A DNA stretch of 64,000 nt from Roseiarcus sp963774195 (GCA_963774195.1 CAVZDY010000002.1:496001-560000); one strand, 5' to 3'. Shown: positions 41,981 to 51,066, numbered from the stretch's first letter. Made by a program: numbers and translations. The notes: generated from the letters alone by a model not told the origin.

Positions 41981-43356
41981 CGGGGGGACGCCTTGCGCAG
42001 AGAGGCGGCAGACCGATTGTATCGGTTGCCGGCGTAGCGGACGCGAAACCTGCGCGGGTCGTAGGATACGCCGAGGCCGCTCGCGAGGATCAAATCGTCC
42101 GGCAGATCCCAGCGGACGTGGTCCTCCGCCCAAAGGTCGGGTTTGACCGACCGGGTCGCGTTCGGACGTGTGATGACGATCTCGGTGGCGACGTCGACGC
42201 GGCACGGAACGCTTCGGCCGCGAAGGACGTCGATCAGCACCTCCACCGCCCGCAGGCCCATTGCGGGGGGATAGTCCACCGCCGCCAAAGGGATCTTGTG
42301 CCGGACGGCCAGCTTGTAGGCCAGATTCAGATCGCCGCCGGTATGCGGGGGAACCGGCGGGCCGAGGCGCCGGCGAGCCAGGAAGGCTTTCAGCGAGCCG
42401 ACGGCCTGCAAGCCGGAATCGCACCATACGCCGTCGATCTCATCGCCAAATCGTTGCCGGAGCGCCTTCATGATTCGAAAGGAATTTGCGGCGCACCAAT
42501 CGGTCCACTCGGTCGCGAGCGCTTCGATTCCATTGAAGCGGTTGAATACGGACAGCGCTCCCGCAAGCCGTCTCTGGGCCGGCTCGGCGACTTCGCGACC
42601 CGGCAGAAGCACCAACCGTCCTCGGCCGTTCAGAAGTTCGGCGAGCCACAGAGCTGTCGTCGCCCCGATCACGTGGTCGTCACAGGTGACGAAGCTGACG
42701 TGAGGAACGACGTCCGGCAGTCCCCGATCGACGAGGACGGTCGGCACGCCCTGTCGCTCCGCCTCGCGCAGCGCCGCTGCGGTCGGCTCCCCTGTCACGG
42801 CGCTCACGATCAGGCCCTGCGCGCCGGCGGCGAGCAACTGCCGTATGTCCGCCGCCTGCCGCTCGGCGCAATGCGCGGCGTGGCGGACGGTGAGATCGGA
42901 AATCAGGCGAGAGTACTTCGCCGCGCCGTACTCCACGCTGTGGACGAGCGCCGTCCGCCAGGCGCTGTCGAGGGCGGCGTTGGCGAAGCCGATGCGGAAT
43001 TTCGGCAGGCGGCGGAAGTTCGCCGTGGGCGCGACCTGCAACGAGGCCGCATGCGTCGCGAGGCCGTTCATGAGCCGTCGGCTCGAGGGCGGCCGGGGCG
43101 CGAGCGCGTCCTCCTTCTCGCGGCGGAGCAATTCGTCGCGCCGAATGGCGAGCGCGAGGGCGATCGGCCCAGGAGCGACGATGCCGCGGCGACTGAGGTC
43201 GACCAGCCCGTAACGGGCCAAGTCCTGTATCGCCCGATACAAGCTGGACCGAGGCACGCCGAGGTTGCCGGCCAGCGTCGCGGTCGGGCAGGAGCCCTCT
43301 CGGGACAGGACCAGCAACGCTTGGATCGCGATCTCGGCGCCCACCTTGCGCTTCAA
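41977..43356 (-). CDS. Chimeric regulator: winged helix fused to a sugar-binding-protein-like sensor
   Basis: Of about 459 residues, the N-terminal 70 form an IclR/MarR-like winged helix (AIQALLVLSREGSCPTATLA, LGVPRSSLYRAIQDLARYGL) instead of the LacI helix-turn-helix. From about residue 110 a Peripla_BP_4 domain follows: FRIGFANAALDSAWRTALV, GAQGLIVSAVTGEPTAAALR, VPTVLVDRGLPD and EIDGVWCDSGLQAVGSLKAF. Those segments parallel the binding protein at 44441-45574 (ICFSNAGLDNPWRVVGW, VVVFDRGV, IDAIWMDAGATAVAAIEAF). The start is TTG 43356 or GTG 43344, after the isomerase stop. A cytoplasmic sensor for the same ligand as the importer is inferred. Confidence 0.82.
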   Translation of the reverse strand: MKRKVGAEIAIQALLVLSREGSCPTATLAGNLGVPRSSLYRAIQDLARYGLVDLSRRGIVAPGPIALALAIRRDELLRREKEDALAPRPPSSRRLMNGLATHAASLQVAPTANFRRLPKFRIGFANAALDSAWRTALVHSVEYGAAKYSRLISDLTVRHAAHCAERQAADIRQLLAAGAQGLIVSAVTGEPTAAALREAERQGVPTVLVDRGLPDVVPHVSFVTCDDHVIGATTALWLAELLNGRGRLVLLPGREVAEPAQRRLAGALSVFNRFNGIEALATEWTDWCAANSFRIMKALRQRFGDEIDGVWCDSGLQAVGSLKAFLARRRLGPPVPPHTGGDLNLAYKLAVRHKIPLAAVDYPPAMGLRAVEVLIDVLRGRSVPCRVDVATEIVITRPNATRSVKPDLWAEDHVRWDLPDDLILASGLGVSYDPRRFRVRYAGNRYNRSAASLRKASPR

Positions 43357-43367
43357 CGGCCGATCCG

Positions 43368-44213
43368 TCAGGCGAACACGCGCTGCAAGTGAGCGAGACC
43401 GTCGCGCGCGAGGATGTCCTCGCTCTCGGCGAGCGGCCGCCAGAGGGAAACGGCGCGCGCGATTTCCTTGATCGCCGGGGTGAAGGCCTCGATGACGACT
43501 GGACCTTCGTAGTCGACCGCCTTCAGCGCCTCGACGATATCCGGCCAGGGCAGGTGATCTTCGCCGGGGGTTCCGCGATCGCTCGAGCAGGCATGAAACT
43601 CTAGGATGTGCGGGCCCGCCTTTCGGAGCGCGGCCGGAATGTCTTTCTCTTCGATGTTCATGTGGAACGTGTCGAGCAGAAAGCCGACATTCGCCCTGCC
43701 GATGTCGTCGAGGAGGCGAAGGCCCTGATCGACCGTGTTGACGAGATCGGTCTCGAAGCGGTTGAGCGGCTCGATGGCGAGCTTGACGCAGCGTTCTGCT
43801 GCGTAGTCCGCGATCGGGCCCAGTGTTGACACCGCCCGGTCCCATTGCGCGCGCCGGTCCGAGGCGTCGCGCATCTTGGTGTTGCCGACGCCCGCATACA
43901 TCGGTCCGGCGACAGTAGGGCTGCCGAGTTCGTGCGCGATGTCGATGCAGGTTCTGAGGTAGTTCGCGGCGTTCGCTCGGACCGAATCGTCTTCGGAACT
44001 CATGTCGCGATCCGGGCCGAAGGCGCCGCAGACGAGCGCCTTGATGTCGGCGCGACGGAGGCCTTCGCGGATGCGCTCGACGTCGATCGTCTCCGGTTGC
44101 TCGACGCAGATCTCGATGAAGTCGAAGCCCAAGCGCTTCACTTTGTCGATTAGATCCATCGACTCGCCGCCAAACGGCGAAACCCAGATGAATGTGCTGG
44201 CGCCAAACCGCAT
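43368..44213 (-). CDS. Sugar phosphate isomerase/epimerase family protein (TIM barrel)
   Basis: The 281-residue xylose-isomerase-like barrel resembles D-psicose/D-tagatose 3-epimerases and IolE/IolI-type enzymes. Metal-site residues sit in LAIEPLNRFETDLVNT (Glu near residue 150), GFLLDTFHMNIEEKD (Asp and His near 183), ILEFHACSSDRGTPG (His near 210) and GPVVIEAFTP (Glu near 244). The reaction is probably keto-sugar epimerisation. GGAGGAG gives a strong ribosome binding site before the ATG at 44213. It sits between the binding protein and the chimeric regulator of the same cluster. Confidence 0.88.
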   Translation of the reverse strand: MRFGASTFIWVSPFGGESMDLIDKVKRLGFDFIEICVEQPETIDVERIREGLRRADIKALVCGAFGPDRDMSSEDDSVRANAANYLRTCIDIAHELGSPTVAGPMYAGVGNTKMRDASDRRAQWDRAVSTLGPIADYAAERCVKLAIEPLNRFETDLVNTVDQGLRLLDDIGRANVGFLLDTFHMNIEEKDIPAALRKAGPHILEFHACSSDRGTPGEDHLPWPDIVEALKAVDYEGPVVIEAFTPAIKEIARAVSLWRPLAESEDILARDGLAHLQRVFA

Positions 44214-44276
44214 CGACTCCTCCTACGCTTCCATCAGAACGAACATTTAGCGCGCAGAGAGACCGCGATCTCCGCG

Positions 44277-44403
44277 CGCTCTCCCTCTCCCCGCCTGCGG
44301 GGAGAGGGCTGGGGTGAGGGGCCGGGGCTTTGGCCGCAGGCTCGCGGCTCATCACCCAGCCCCTCATCCTGACCTTCTCCCCGCATGCGGGGAGAAGAGA
44401 TCA
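44277..44403. repeat. Composite palindromic repeat (RIME-like)
   Basis: Two hairpin-forming units flank a variable middle: CCCTCTCCCCGCCTGCGGGG with AGAGGG, and CTTCTCCCCGCATGCGGGGA with GAAG. The adjoining GGGGTGAGGGGC and CACCCAGCCCCTCATCC also pair. Elements of this kind are widespread between genes in rhizobia. It lies between the binding-protein stop and the isomerase start on the same transcript, where it could lower downstream expression or protect the upstream message. Confidence 0.75.
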
Positions 44404-44440
44404 TTTGCAACCTCTGGCGAACCTTCAGTCAGCCTCAGCC

Positions 44441-45574
44441 TTACTTTCCGCCCCAACGCTGCGGATAGCCCGGCAGGTCCTTACAGCCGCACATCGCGTA
44501 GTGCAGCGGCGGCATGTTGGGGTCGACGTACTGATCGAGCGTCTCCTGCGTGATGACGGGCTGCGGCAGCTTCCAGGTCGGGCCGATCACGGGCTCGCCC
44601 TTCAGGATCTTCACCGCCGCAATGACCGGCGCGCGCCACTGGTAGGTTGGGTAGGTCGGCGCGAAGGCGGTCAATTTGTCCTTCTTCCACTTCGTCAGGA
44701 AGTCTTCCTGGTCCTCGCCCGTAATGATGGGAACCGGCTGCCCGGCGTCTTCGAACGCCTCGATCGCGGCGACCGCCGTCGCGCCGGCGTCCATCCAGAT
44801 CGCGTCGATCTTGCCGTAGCGGTTGATGTAATCCTCGACGATTGCCTTCGTCTTGGCGTTGTCGCCGCCGGTGAATTCGGCGCCGACGACGTTCACCTTG
44901 TTCGCGTCGAAGATGCGCTTGGCGGCGGACCAGCGGGTTTCGAGGACGTCGACGCCCGGGTAGATGCGCAGCCCGAGCACCTTGCCGCCGGGCGGCAGCT
45001 TCGAGACGATGAAGTTCGCCGTCTGGATGCCCCAGCCGTAGCCGCCGATCGGGTTGACGAAGGTGACGGGGCAGTCAGTCAGCACGCCGCGATCGAACAC
45101 AACGACCGGCAGTTTCTTGCAAGCGGCTTCGACCGCCGGGGTCAACGCCGCAGTGGTGCTCGGCGAGACGATCAAGATGTCGCACTTGCCGCTCGACACA
45201 AAGGCGTTGATGTCCGAAATCTGCTTGTCGTCCTTGCCTTCCGCGTCGGCTGCAGTGAAGGACTTGATGTCGGCCTTCAAGAGGTCGGCTTGCGCCTGCA
45301 TGTTGGTCCAGCCGACGACACGCCACGGATTGTCGAGGCCCGCGTTCGAGAAGCAGATGTTGTACGGGCCGGGCTTCTTGTACTTGGTGGTGTCGACTTC
45401 CTTGCCGCCGAGGTTCTGCTCCCACGGCTTGCCCGCGGGGCCCTGCGGCGTCATCTTGATGAGCTCGTTCGCGGTGTCGAAGTCCTTCTGGTTGTTGAAG
45501 TCCTGCGCGAATGCGCCGCCCGCCAGCGCGATGCTCAAAGCGGCGACGCCGCTCCTCAATGCCAGTTTTTTCAT
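44441..45574 (-). CDS. Sugar ABC transporter substrate-binding protein
   Basis: The 377-residue periplasmic binding protein has a signal peptide (LRSGVAALSIALAGGAFA) and a Peripla_BP_4 fold: YNICFSNAGLDNPWRVVGWT near residue 70, SSGKCDILIVSPSTTAALTP near 127, VVVFDRGVLTDCPVTFV near 158 and AIWMDAGATAVAAIEAFED near 258. The mature N-terminus carries about 50 extra residues (QDFNNQKDFDTANEL). A Cys pair near the C-terminus (AMCGCKDLPG) is unusual and may form a disulfide. GGGAGAG precedes the ATG at 45574. It follows the two permeases in the operon. Confidence 0.92.
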   Translation of the reverse strand: MKKLALRSGVAALSIALAGGAFAQDFNNQKDFDTANELIKMTPQGPAGKPWEQNLGGKEVDTTKYKKPGPYNICFSNAGLDNPWRVVGWTNMQAQADLLKADIKSFTAADAEGKDDKQISDINAFVSSGKCDILIVSPSTTAALTPAVEAACKKLPVVVFDRGVLTDCPVTFVNPIGGYGWGIQTANFIVSKLPPGGKVLGLRIYPGVDVLETRWSAAKRIFDANKVNVVGAEFTGGDNAKTKAIVEDYINRYGKIDAIWMDAGATAVAAIEAFEDAGQPVPIITGEDQEDFLTKWKKDKLTAFAPTYPTYQWRAPVIAAVKILKGEPVIGPTWKLPQPVITQETLDQYVDPNMPPLHYAMCGCKDLPGYPQRWGGK

Positions 45575-45617
45575 GAACGCTCTCTCCCTTTGCACGTTTG
45601 GCGGCGAATGCCCCGCC

Positions 45618-46607
45618 TTATCCGCCGACGCGCTGGCGACGTGCGCCAGCCGCGACGGCTGAAATCAGAATGAGTTCCTGGGCCGTGCTGCGCAGTCCCT
45701 GGGGAAGTCCGAGCAGGTTCAGCAGCGTGAACAGCGCGAACAGGCTCAGCGCGCCGAACACGACGCCGATCACGCTGCCGCGCCCGCCCATGAGCTGCGC
45801 GCCGCCGATGACGCAAGCGGCGATCGCCTGCAGCTCCAGCCCTTGTCCGACGTCGGTCGAGACGCCGCCGAAGCCGCCGAGAAGAATCCCCGCGGTCACG
45901 GCGCTCACGGCCGAGATGAGGAAGCAGGCGATGCGCGTCACGTCCACCCTGACGCCGGCGAGTTCCGCCGCGCGCGGATTGTCGCCGACGGCGAACACAC
46001 GCCGACCGAAAACCGAGCCGTGCAGGCCCCACCACGCGACGGCGCAGAAGACGACCATCACAATCACCGACAGCGGCAGCTGTCCCACGATAGGCACGTC
46101 CTTGAACACGAAGCGGCCGAACGCTCGGAAGTTGTCGGGGAGATAGCCGCGCGGCGAGCCGCCCGACCACATCATCGCAACGCCGTTGACCGAGAGGAGG
46201 GTTCCAAGCGTCGCGATGATCGACGGCACTTTCAGATAGGCGACGGCGACGCCATTGATCAGGCCTACCACGACGGCGATGGCGTAGAGCCCGGCGATCG
46301 CCGGCCAGGTGAGCGACGGGTCGCCCCCCGTCATCATCGAAGCGCCGAGCACGCTCAGCGTCACGAGCGAGCCGACCGAGAGATCGAAGCCGCCGGAGAC
46401 GATGACGAAGATTTGGCCTGCAGCCATGATCGCGAGCGGCGCCGCCCGGCGGAGGTAGTTCATGAAGCCAGCCGGCTCCAGATACGAGTGCTGCTTGAAG
46501 GCGATCGCCGCGAACAGAACAATGAAGATCACGACGCCGATATTGACCCGGCGAGAGAGGTCGGCGAGGGCAGGGCGGCGGCTGGCTTCGGGAACCGCGA
46601 CGGTCAT
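45618..46607 (-). CDS. Sugar ABC transporter permease (RbsC type), second of pair
   Basis: This 329-residue permease of the ribose/xylose class has AAGQIFVIVSGGFDLSVGSL near residue 63, GRRVFAVGDNPRAAELAGVR near 198 and VIGGAQLMGGRGSVIGVVFG near 272. ATG at 46607 overlaps the stop of the first permease (ATGA). With two different permeases (this one and 46604-47578), the importer probably forms a heterodimeric channel. The C-terminal tail SAVAAGARRQRVGG is short and basic, typical of the cytoplasmic end. Confidence 0.92.
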   Translation of the reverse strand: MTVAVPEASRRPALADLSRRVNIGVVIFIVLFAAIAFKQHSYLEPAGFMNYLRRAAPLAIMAAGQIFVIVSGGFDLSVGSLVTLSVLGASMMTGGDPSLTWPAIAGLYAIAVVVGLINGVAVAYLKVPSIIATLGTLLSVNGVAMMWSGGSPRGYLPDNFRAFGRFVFKDVPIVGQLPLSVIVMVVFCAVAWWGLHGSVFGRRVFAVGDNPRAAELAGVRVDVTRIACFLISAVSAVTAGILLGGFGGVSTDVGQGLELQAIAACVIGGAQLMGGRGSVIGVVFGALSLFALFTLLNLLGLPQGLRSTAQELILISAVAAGARRQRVGG

Positions 46608-47578
46608 GCCACGTGACCTTTCTGGCGGCTTGCATAGACCGCCACCGCCAGGATGACGATGGCGCCGCGGATGACCTGCTTCGGAAACGCGGGAACGCCC
46701 AGCATGTTGAAGGAGGCGTCGATCACGGCGAACAGCAGCACGCCGGCGATCGTCCCCCAAACGCCGCCCCTTCCGCCGGCGAGCAACGTGCCGCCGATCA
46801 CGACGACGGCAATCGACTCGAGGTCGTAGACGCCGTCCCGCCCGATCCAGGGCGCGCCCGATCGCAACCGGCTCGCGAGATAGAGACCGGTCAGGCCAGC
46901 GAATAGGCTGGAGAGGACGTGCGCGCCGATCATAACCCATTCGGTCCGAATTCCAGCCATCCGCGCGCCCGCGGAATTGCCGCCGATCGCGTAGATGTGC
47001 GCGCCGAACCGCGTGTTGGCGAGCATCCAGGACGCTGCGCCCGCCAGGACGAACAAGCCGATGACGGACCATGGCAAAGGTCCGATCGCGCCATAGGCGA
47101 CAGCTTCGAAGGCAGGCGGGACGGAGCCGGCAAAGTTGTTGAAGTTCGAGGAGAGGACGCCCTGGATGATGAGCCCCGACCCGAGCGTCGCAATGAGTGG
47201 ACTGACTTCGAGCTTGGCGATCAATAGCCCGTTGACGAGGCCGACGGCCGCCGCGATGGCGAGCACGATGAGCACGGCCGGCAGCATCATCGAGGTGTCG
47301 CCGCGCATCACGAACGAAGCCATCACGGCGCCGACGCTGACGAGCGCGCCGACCGAAAGGTCGATCGATCCGCACAATATGACGAGGGTCTGGCCGAGCG
47401 CGACCGTTCCCAATGCGACCATCCGCTGCAGGAGGCCGACCACGCCGGCGACGTCGAGCTGATTGAATGAGGCCGTCGCCAGCGCGGCGCCGACGTAAAA
47501 CGCGACGGAGCCTATGAAGAGGAACAGCGGCACTGGCAAGCGCCGCCGGCCGCGGAGAGCTTCTGAGGAAAGGCTCAT
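46604..47578 (-). CDS. Sugar ABC transporter permease (RbsC type), first of pair
   Basis: The 324-residue permease has the class pattern LGQTLVILCGSIDLSVGALV near residue 62, GAHIYAIGGNSAGARMAGIR near 190 and VIGGTLLAGGRGGVWGTIAG near 260. About eight to ten helices are expected. ATG at 47578 overlaps the ATPase stop and its stop overlaps the second permease start, so ATPase, permease and permease are made from one coupled message. The second Gly-rich motif, GGRGGVWGTI, varies slightly from the common GRGS form. Confidence 0.92.
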   Translation of the reverse strand: MSLSSEALRGRRRLPVPLFLFIGSVAFYVGAALATASFNQLDVAGVVGLLQRMVALGTVALGQTLVILCGSIDLSVGALVSVGAVMASFVMRGDTSMMLPAVLIVLAIAAAVGLVNGLLIAKLEVSPLIATLGSGLIIQGVLSSNFNNFAGSVPPAFEAVAYGAIGPLPWSVIGLFVLAGAASWMLANTRFGAHIYAIGGNSAGARMAGIRTEWVMIGAHVLSSLFAGLTGLYLASRLRSGAPWIGRDGVYDLESIAVVVIGGTLLAGGRGGVWGTIAGVLLFAVIDASFNMLGVPAFPKQVIRGAIVILAVAVYASRQKGHVA

Positions 47579-49107
47579 GACGCCAACTCGTGTTCGGACT
47601 TGGGGCTCCGGTGCCCAACGGCGAGGGCCATCAATTCTTCCTCCGACGCTCCACCGGGAAGCTCTCCGGCGATGCGCCCTTCGTGCATGACAACGATGCG
47701 ATCGCTGACGCCGATGACTTCCGGCAGGTCGGACGAGACCATGATCAGCGCGCGGCCTCGCTCAGCTAGGTCGCGCATGATGGCGTAGATCGCCGCCTTG
47801 GCGGCGACGTCGATGCCGCGGGTCGGCTCGGCGAAGACGATCAATTGCGGGTCTCGCGCGAGCCACCGGGCGATGATCACCTTCTGCTGGTTGCCACCCG
47901 AAAGCAGGTGGATCGGATTGTCGTAGCGCGCCGTCCGCACGTCGAGCGTGCGCATCCTCTCGTCGAGCGCTTTGCTGGACATCTCGCCCTTAGCGGGGCG
48001 GCCCAAAGCGGAGGCGAAGGCGCGCAGCGCCAGCGCGGCGTTGTCTCTGAGCGTCTGCGCCAAAAGGAGGCCTTCGCGCTTGCGGTCGTCCGGCAGAAAG
48101 CCGACGCCGGCTTTGACGGCCTCGCGCGGCGAGCGCGGGGCGTAAGGCCGACCGCTGAGCCGCATCTCGCCGCTGGTGAACGGGCGATCGCCGAAGATCG
48201 CGCGCGCAAGATCGGACTTTCCGGCGCCTTCCAGGCCCGCCACGCCGACGATTTCGCCGCGCCTCACCACGAGGTCGATGTCGAATAGGGCGCCGTTGCT
48301 GCAGTTCTTCAGTTCGAGCAGCGTTTCGCCCGCCTTCTTGCCGCGGGGCGGGAAATAGTCGGCGAGGCTGCGACCTACCATGGACCTGACAAGCCGGTCG
48401 ATGGGCATTACGGAAGTCGGCTCGGTGAGGACTTTGCGGCCGTCCTTGAGCACCGTCACGCGGTCGGAGATCGCTGCAATCTCGGGCATACGGTGGGAGA
48501 CGTAGACGACTGCGACTCCCTCCGAGCGCAGACGCCGAACGAGATCGAGCAGACGGGCGGCCTCCGCTTCGTCGAGCGCCGCCGTCGGCTCGTCCATCAC
48601 GAGGATGCGCGGGTTGGTCGCCAGCGCCTTCGCGATTTCGACCATCTGCTGCTCGGCGATCGACAAATCCCCGGCGCGCGCGTCCGGACTGATCGTGGAT
48701 TGGAGCCTAGCGAGGATCGCCTGGGCGCGCTCGCGCATCGCCTTGCGGTCCAGCCGTCCGCCGCGGACGGGTTCGTCGCCGAGAAATATGTTGTCCGCCA
48801 CCGAACGCTCGGCGAGGAGGCTCAGCTCCTGGTGCACGATGCTGATGCCCGCCCGACGCGCGGCGACGGGATGCGCAAAGGAAGCCGCCCGGCCGCCGAT
48901 CCGAATGGAACCACTGTCGGGGTGATAGATGCCGCCGAGAATTTTGATCAAGGTCGATTTGCCGGCTCCGTTTTCGCCGCAGATCGCGTGCACTTCGCCC
49001 GCGGCGCAATCAAAGCTCACGCCCTCGAGCGCTTGCACGCCGGGGAAGGCCTTCGATATACCAACCATTTCGAGCGCCCTCTCGGGCGCGTCATTTTCCA
49101 TTTGCAT
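47575..49107 (-). CDS. Sugar ABC transporter ATP-binding protein (RbsA type)
   Basis: The 510-residue protein has two nucleotide-binding domains. The first has Walker A GENGAGKST near residue 45, signature-like LSIAEQQMVEIAKAL and Walker B ILVMDEPTAAL. The second has the degenerate P-loop AGLEGAGKSDL near 297, LLSGGNQQKVIIARWL near 408 and LIVFAEPTRGID. Walker B of the second domain reads FAEP rather than LDEP, a change seen in this family. ATG 49107 follows the amidohydrolase stop by 11 bases; a second ATG lies two codons in (49101). Confidence 0.93.
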   Translation of the reverse strand: MQMENDAPERALEMVGISKAFPGVQALEGVSFDCAAGEVHAICGENGAGKSTLIKILGGIYHPDSGSIRIGGRAASFAHPVAARRAGISIVHQELSLLAERSVADNIFLGDEPVRGGRLDRKAMRERAQAILARLQSTISPDARAGDLSIAEQQMVEIAKALATNPRILVMDEPTAALDEAEAARLLDLVRRLRSEGVAVVYVSHRMPEIAAISDRVTVLKDGRKVLTEPTSVMPIDRLVRSMVGRSLADYFPPRGKKAGETLLELKNCSNGALFDIDLVVRRGEIVGVAGLEGAGKSDLARAIFGDRPFTSGEMRLSGRPYAPRSPREAVKAGVGFLPDDRKREGLLLAQTLRDNAALALRAFASALGRPAKGEMSSKALDERMRTLDVRTARYDNPIHLLSGGNQQKVIIARWLARDPQLIVFAEPTRGIDVAAKAAIYAIMRDLAERGRALIMVSSDLPEVIGVSDRIVVMHEGRIAGELPGGASEEELMALAVGHRSPKSEHELAS

Positions 49108-49118
49108 TTCAAGCCCAG

Positions 49119-50402
49119 CTATTCGGCGGCGATGCGATGCGCTTCGGCAAGCCGCGCACGCGGATCTCGGTGCATCTTCCCATCCTTCATAATCATTACG
49201 AGGCGGTCGGGGCCGACCAGCACGGAAGGGTCCATCAGCGGATCCCCGTCGACGAGCAGAAGGTCGGCGAGCGCGCCTTCGACGATCACGCCGAGTTCGC
49301 CCTTGTGCCCCATGAGGTCGCCCCCGACGGTCGTCGCGCATTTGAGCGCCGCGGCCGGCGTGTAGCCGAAAAACTTCACGAAATGGCCGATGTCGCGCGC
49401 GTTCTGGCCCATCGGGGTGACCGTGAAACCATAGTCGCCGCCGATCACGACGCGCATGCCGCGCTTGCGCATCTCCTTGTAGGTGGCGCAGGTGAACTCG
49501 AGCTTGCGGGGCAACCCCATCCGCTCGGCGATCTCCTTGGTGAGGCCGACCACGTCGCCCTCGAAGACTGAGTTGTGAACGAGGCCGAAAGCGGGGCCGA
49601 CGATGACCTTGTGCTTGACGGCCTCGAGCATGTCGAGCGCCTCTTCGTCGGCGAAGTCGCAGTGGTAGATGCAATCCGCTCCAGCGCGGATCGAGCGCTT
49701 GACCGACTCGGCGGCGCGCGCATGAACAGCGACGCGCTTGCCGAAGTCATGCGCGGTCGCGACTCCGGCGGACAATTCCTCCTGGCTGATCGAGACCAGT
49801 TCGGCGCGGCAGTTCGAAACAAACTCGTCGCCGGAGACGTTGAACTTGACGTTGTCGACGCCTTCGCGCGCGCAGAGGCGCACGGCCTTGCGGATCTCGT
49901 CGACGCCGTCGGCGATCATTCCGAATCCTTCGAAATGCCCGTGATTCTTGCGCTCGTCGCCAAGGCCGCCGGTGACTGTGATCTCCGGCCCGGCTGCTTT
50001 GTATCGAGGACCGGCGAGATACCCGTCCTCGATTTCCTGCCGGACGACGACGTCGAGGCGGAGCTTTGCCGAGGCCGCCGAATAGGCTGATGTGAAGCCG
50101 TGGTTCAGCAGCAAGGTGGCGTTGCGCATCGTGCGCAGCAGGTGCTCCTCCGGCGGGATTTCGCCGAGATCCTGGTTTCGCGCGGGATTGACGAAGGAGA
50201 GATGGCAGTGGCCCTCGACCAGGCCCGGCATGAGGAACATGCCTTTCGCGTCGATCGTCTCAAACGCGCGGCTTGCATCGATCTGGTCACGGCCTCTGGC
50301 GACCGACTTGATGCGGTTGCCTTCGATCAAGACCTCGCCGGGATAGGCTTCGTCGTTGATCGCGTCCCAGACTCTGGCGTTCGTGACCAAGGTCGCCGCC
50401 AT
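49119..50402 (-). CDS. Amidohydrolase family protein (imidazolonepropionase-like)
   Basis: This 427-residue metal-dependent hydrolase has a small N-terminal beta-domain and a TIM barrel. The HxH motif is in GLVEGHCHLSF near residue 65; later ligands are likely in NVKFNVSGDEF (Lys near 186), VAVHARAAES (His near 223), IYHCDFADEE (His near 244) and VIGGDYGFTVT (Asp near 325). Family members cleave cyclic amides or prolyl dipeptides. It is the first gene of the minus-strand importer operon, so the transported ligand is probably its substrate. TTCACCCGGGAGGAAGCT upstream gives a strong ribosome binding site. Confidence 0.9.
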   Translation of the reverse strand: MAATLVTNARVWDAINDEAYPGEVLIEGNRIKSVARGRDQIDASRAFETIDAKGMFLMPGLVEGHCHLSFVNPARNQDLGEIPPEEHLLRTMRNATLLLNHGFTSAYSAASAKLRLDVVVRQEIEDGYLAGPRYKAAGPEITVTGGLGDERKNHGHFEGFGMIADGVDEIRKAVRLCAREGVDNVKFNVSGDEFVSNCRAELVSISQEELSAGVATAHDFGKRVAVHARAAESVKRSIRAGADCIYHCDFADEEALDMLEAVKHKVIVGPAFGLVHNSVFEGDVVGLTKEIAERMGLPRKLEFTCATYKEMRKRGMRVVIGGDYGFTVTPMGQNARDIGHFVKFFGYTPAAALKCATTVGGDLMGHKGELGVIVEGALADLLLVDGDPLMDPSVLVGPDRLVMIMKDGKMHRDPRARLAEAHRIAAE

Positions 50403-50566
50403 AGCTTCCTCCCGGGTGAATCCCTCGACTTCTTGGCGCGAACATTAGGGCGCGCGGAAGGGGATCGCTACCGCGATTTCGCCCCGTTAGTACGATATTT
50501 GGGACAAGCAGTCACCGGCCCGCCCGATGGGGCGAGGCTGAGCCGGCAGGATCTGAACGGTTTCGA

Positions 50567-51043
50567 CTACACTGAGCCGCGACCCTCGCTGTCGCGTGCG
50601 GGCGCCACGGTGCGCACCACGACGCCGCCTTCCTGCAATATGATCTGCGAGCGCTCGAATGCGACGCCCCAGACCGGGTCGTCGAACGCAGGGGCCGGCG
50701 TGTCGAGGCAGACGATCCCGGCGTCAACAATCGCCCGGGCGCAGTCGATGCAGGGAAAAAAGGTCGACGTGATATGCGCGCCAGCCGTCGCGACGCCACG
50801 CCGCGCCGCTTCGAAAATGGCGTGGCGCTCGGCGTGCTCCATCCATACGAAGCGCCCATCGCCCGCGTGGCGTTCTTCGAGGTCGCGCACGCCCTCCGGA
50901 AACGTGTTGCAGGCCGCAATCTCCTCGCCGCTCGCCGCGACCAACACGGCGCCGACTTGACGGACCCGGTTCGGGCTCAGCGATGCGGCGCGAATGGCCG
51001 TTTCCATTTTCGCGCCGACGGGCGGGCGCGGACTGTCCGACAT
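50567..51043 (-). CDS. dCMP/cytidine deaminase-like zinc protein
   Basis: The 158-residue protein has the zinc deaminase motif: H70-A-E72 in MEHAERHAIFEAA and P97-C98-x-x-C101 in STFFPCIDCARAIVDAG. This order is that of ComEB/dCMP deaminases. GGAGG sits upstream of ATG 51043. An in-frame GTG at 51070 overlaps the LysR stop (GTGA) and could be the coupled start, adding nine residues. It is next to LysR and a catabolic operon, and no thymidylate genes are nearby, so a deaminase for an imported N-heterocycle is possible. Confidence 0.85.
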   Translation of the reverse strand: MSDSPRPPVGAKMETAIRAASLSPNRVRQVGAVLVAASGEEIAACNTFPEGVRDLEERHAGDGRFVWMEHAERHAIFEAARRGVATAGAHITSTFFPCIDCARAIVDAGIVCLDTPAPAFDDPVWGVAFERSQIILQEGGVVVRTVAPARDSEGRGSV

Positions 51044-51066
51044 CAGTATTTCCTCCATGATATGTT

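Noticed and set aside
43357..44367. N-terminal extension of the chimeric regulator to 796 residues
   Set aside because: The extra 337 residues are the out-of-frame shadow of the isomerase gene at 43368-44213, which has a strong ribosome binding site and recognisable motifs.
47575..49674. Longer ATPase start at 49674
   Set aside because: That extension reads through the amidohydrolase gene in the wrong frame; ATG 49107 gives the normal RbsA length.
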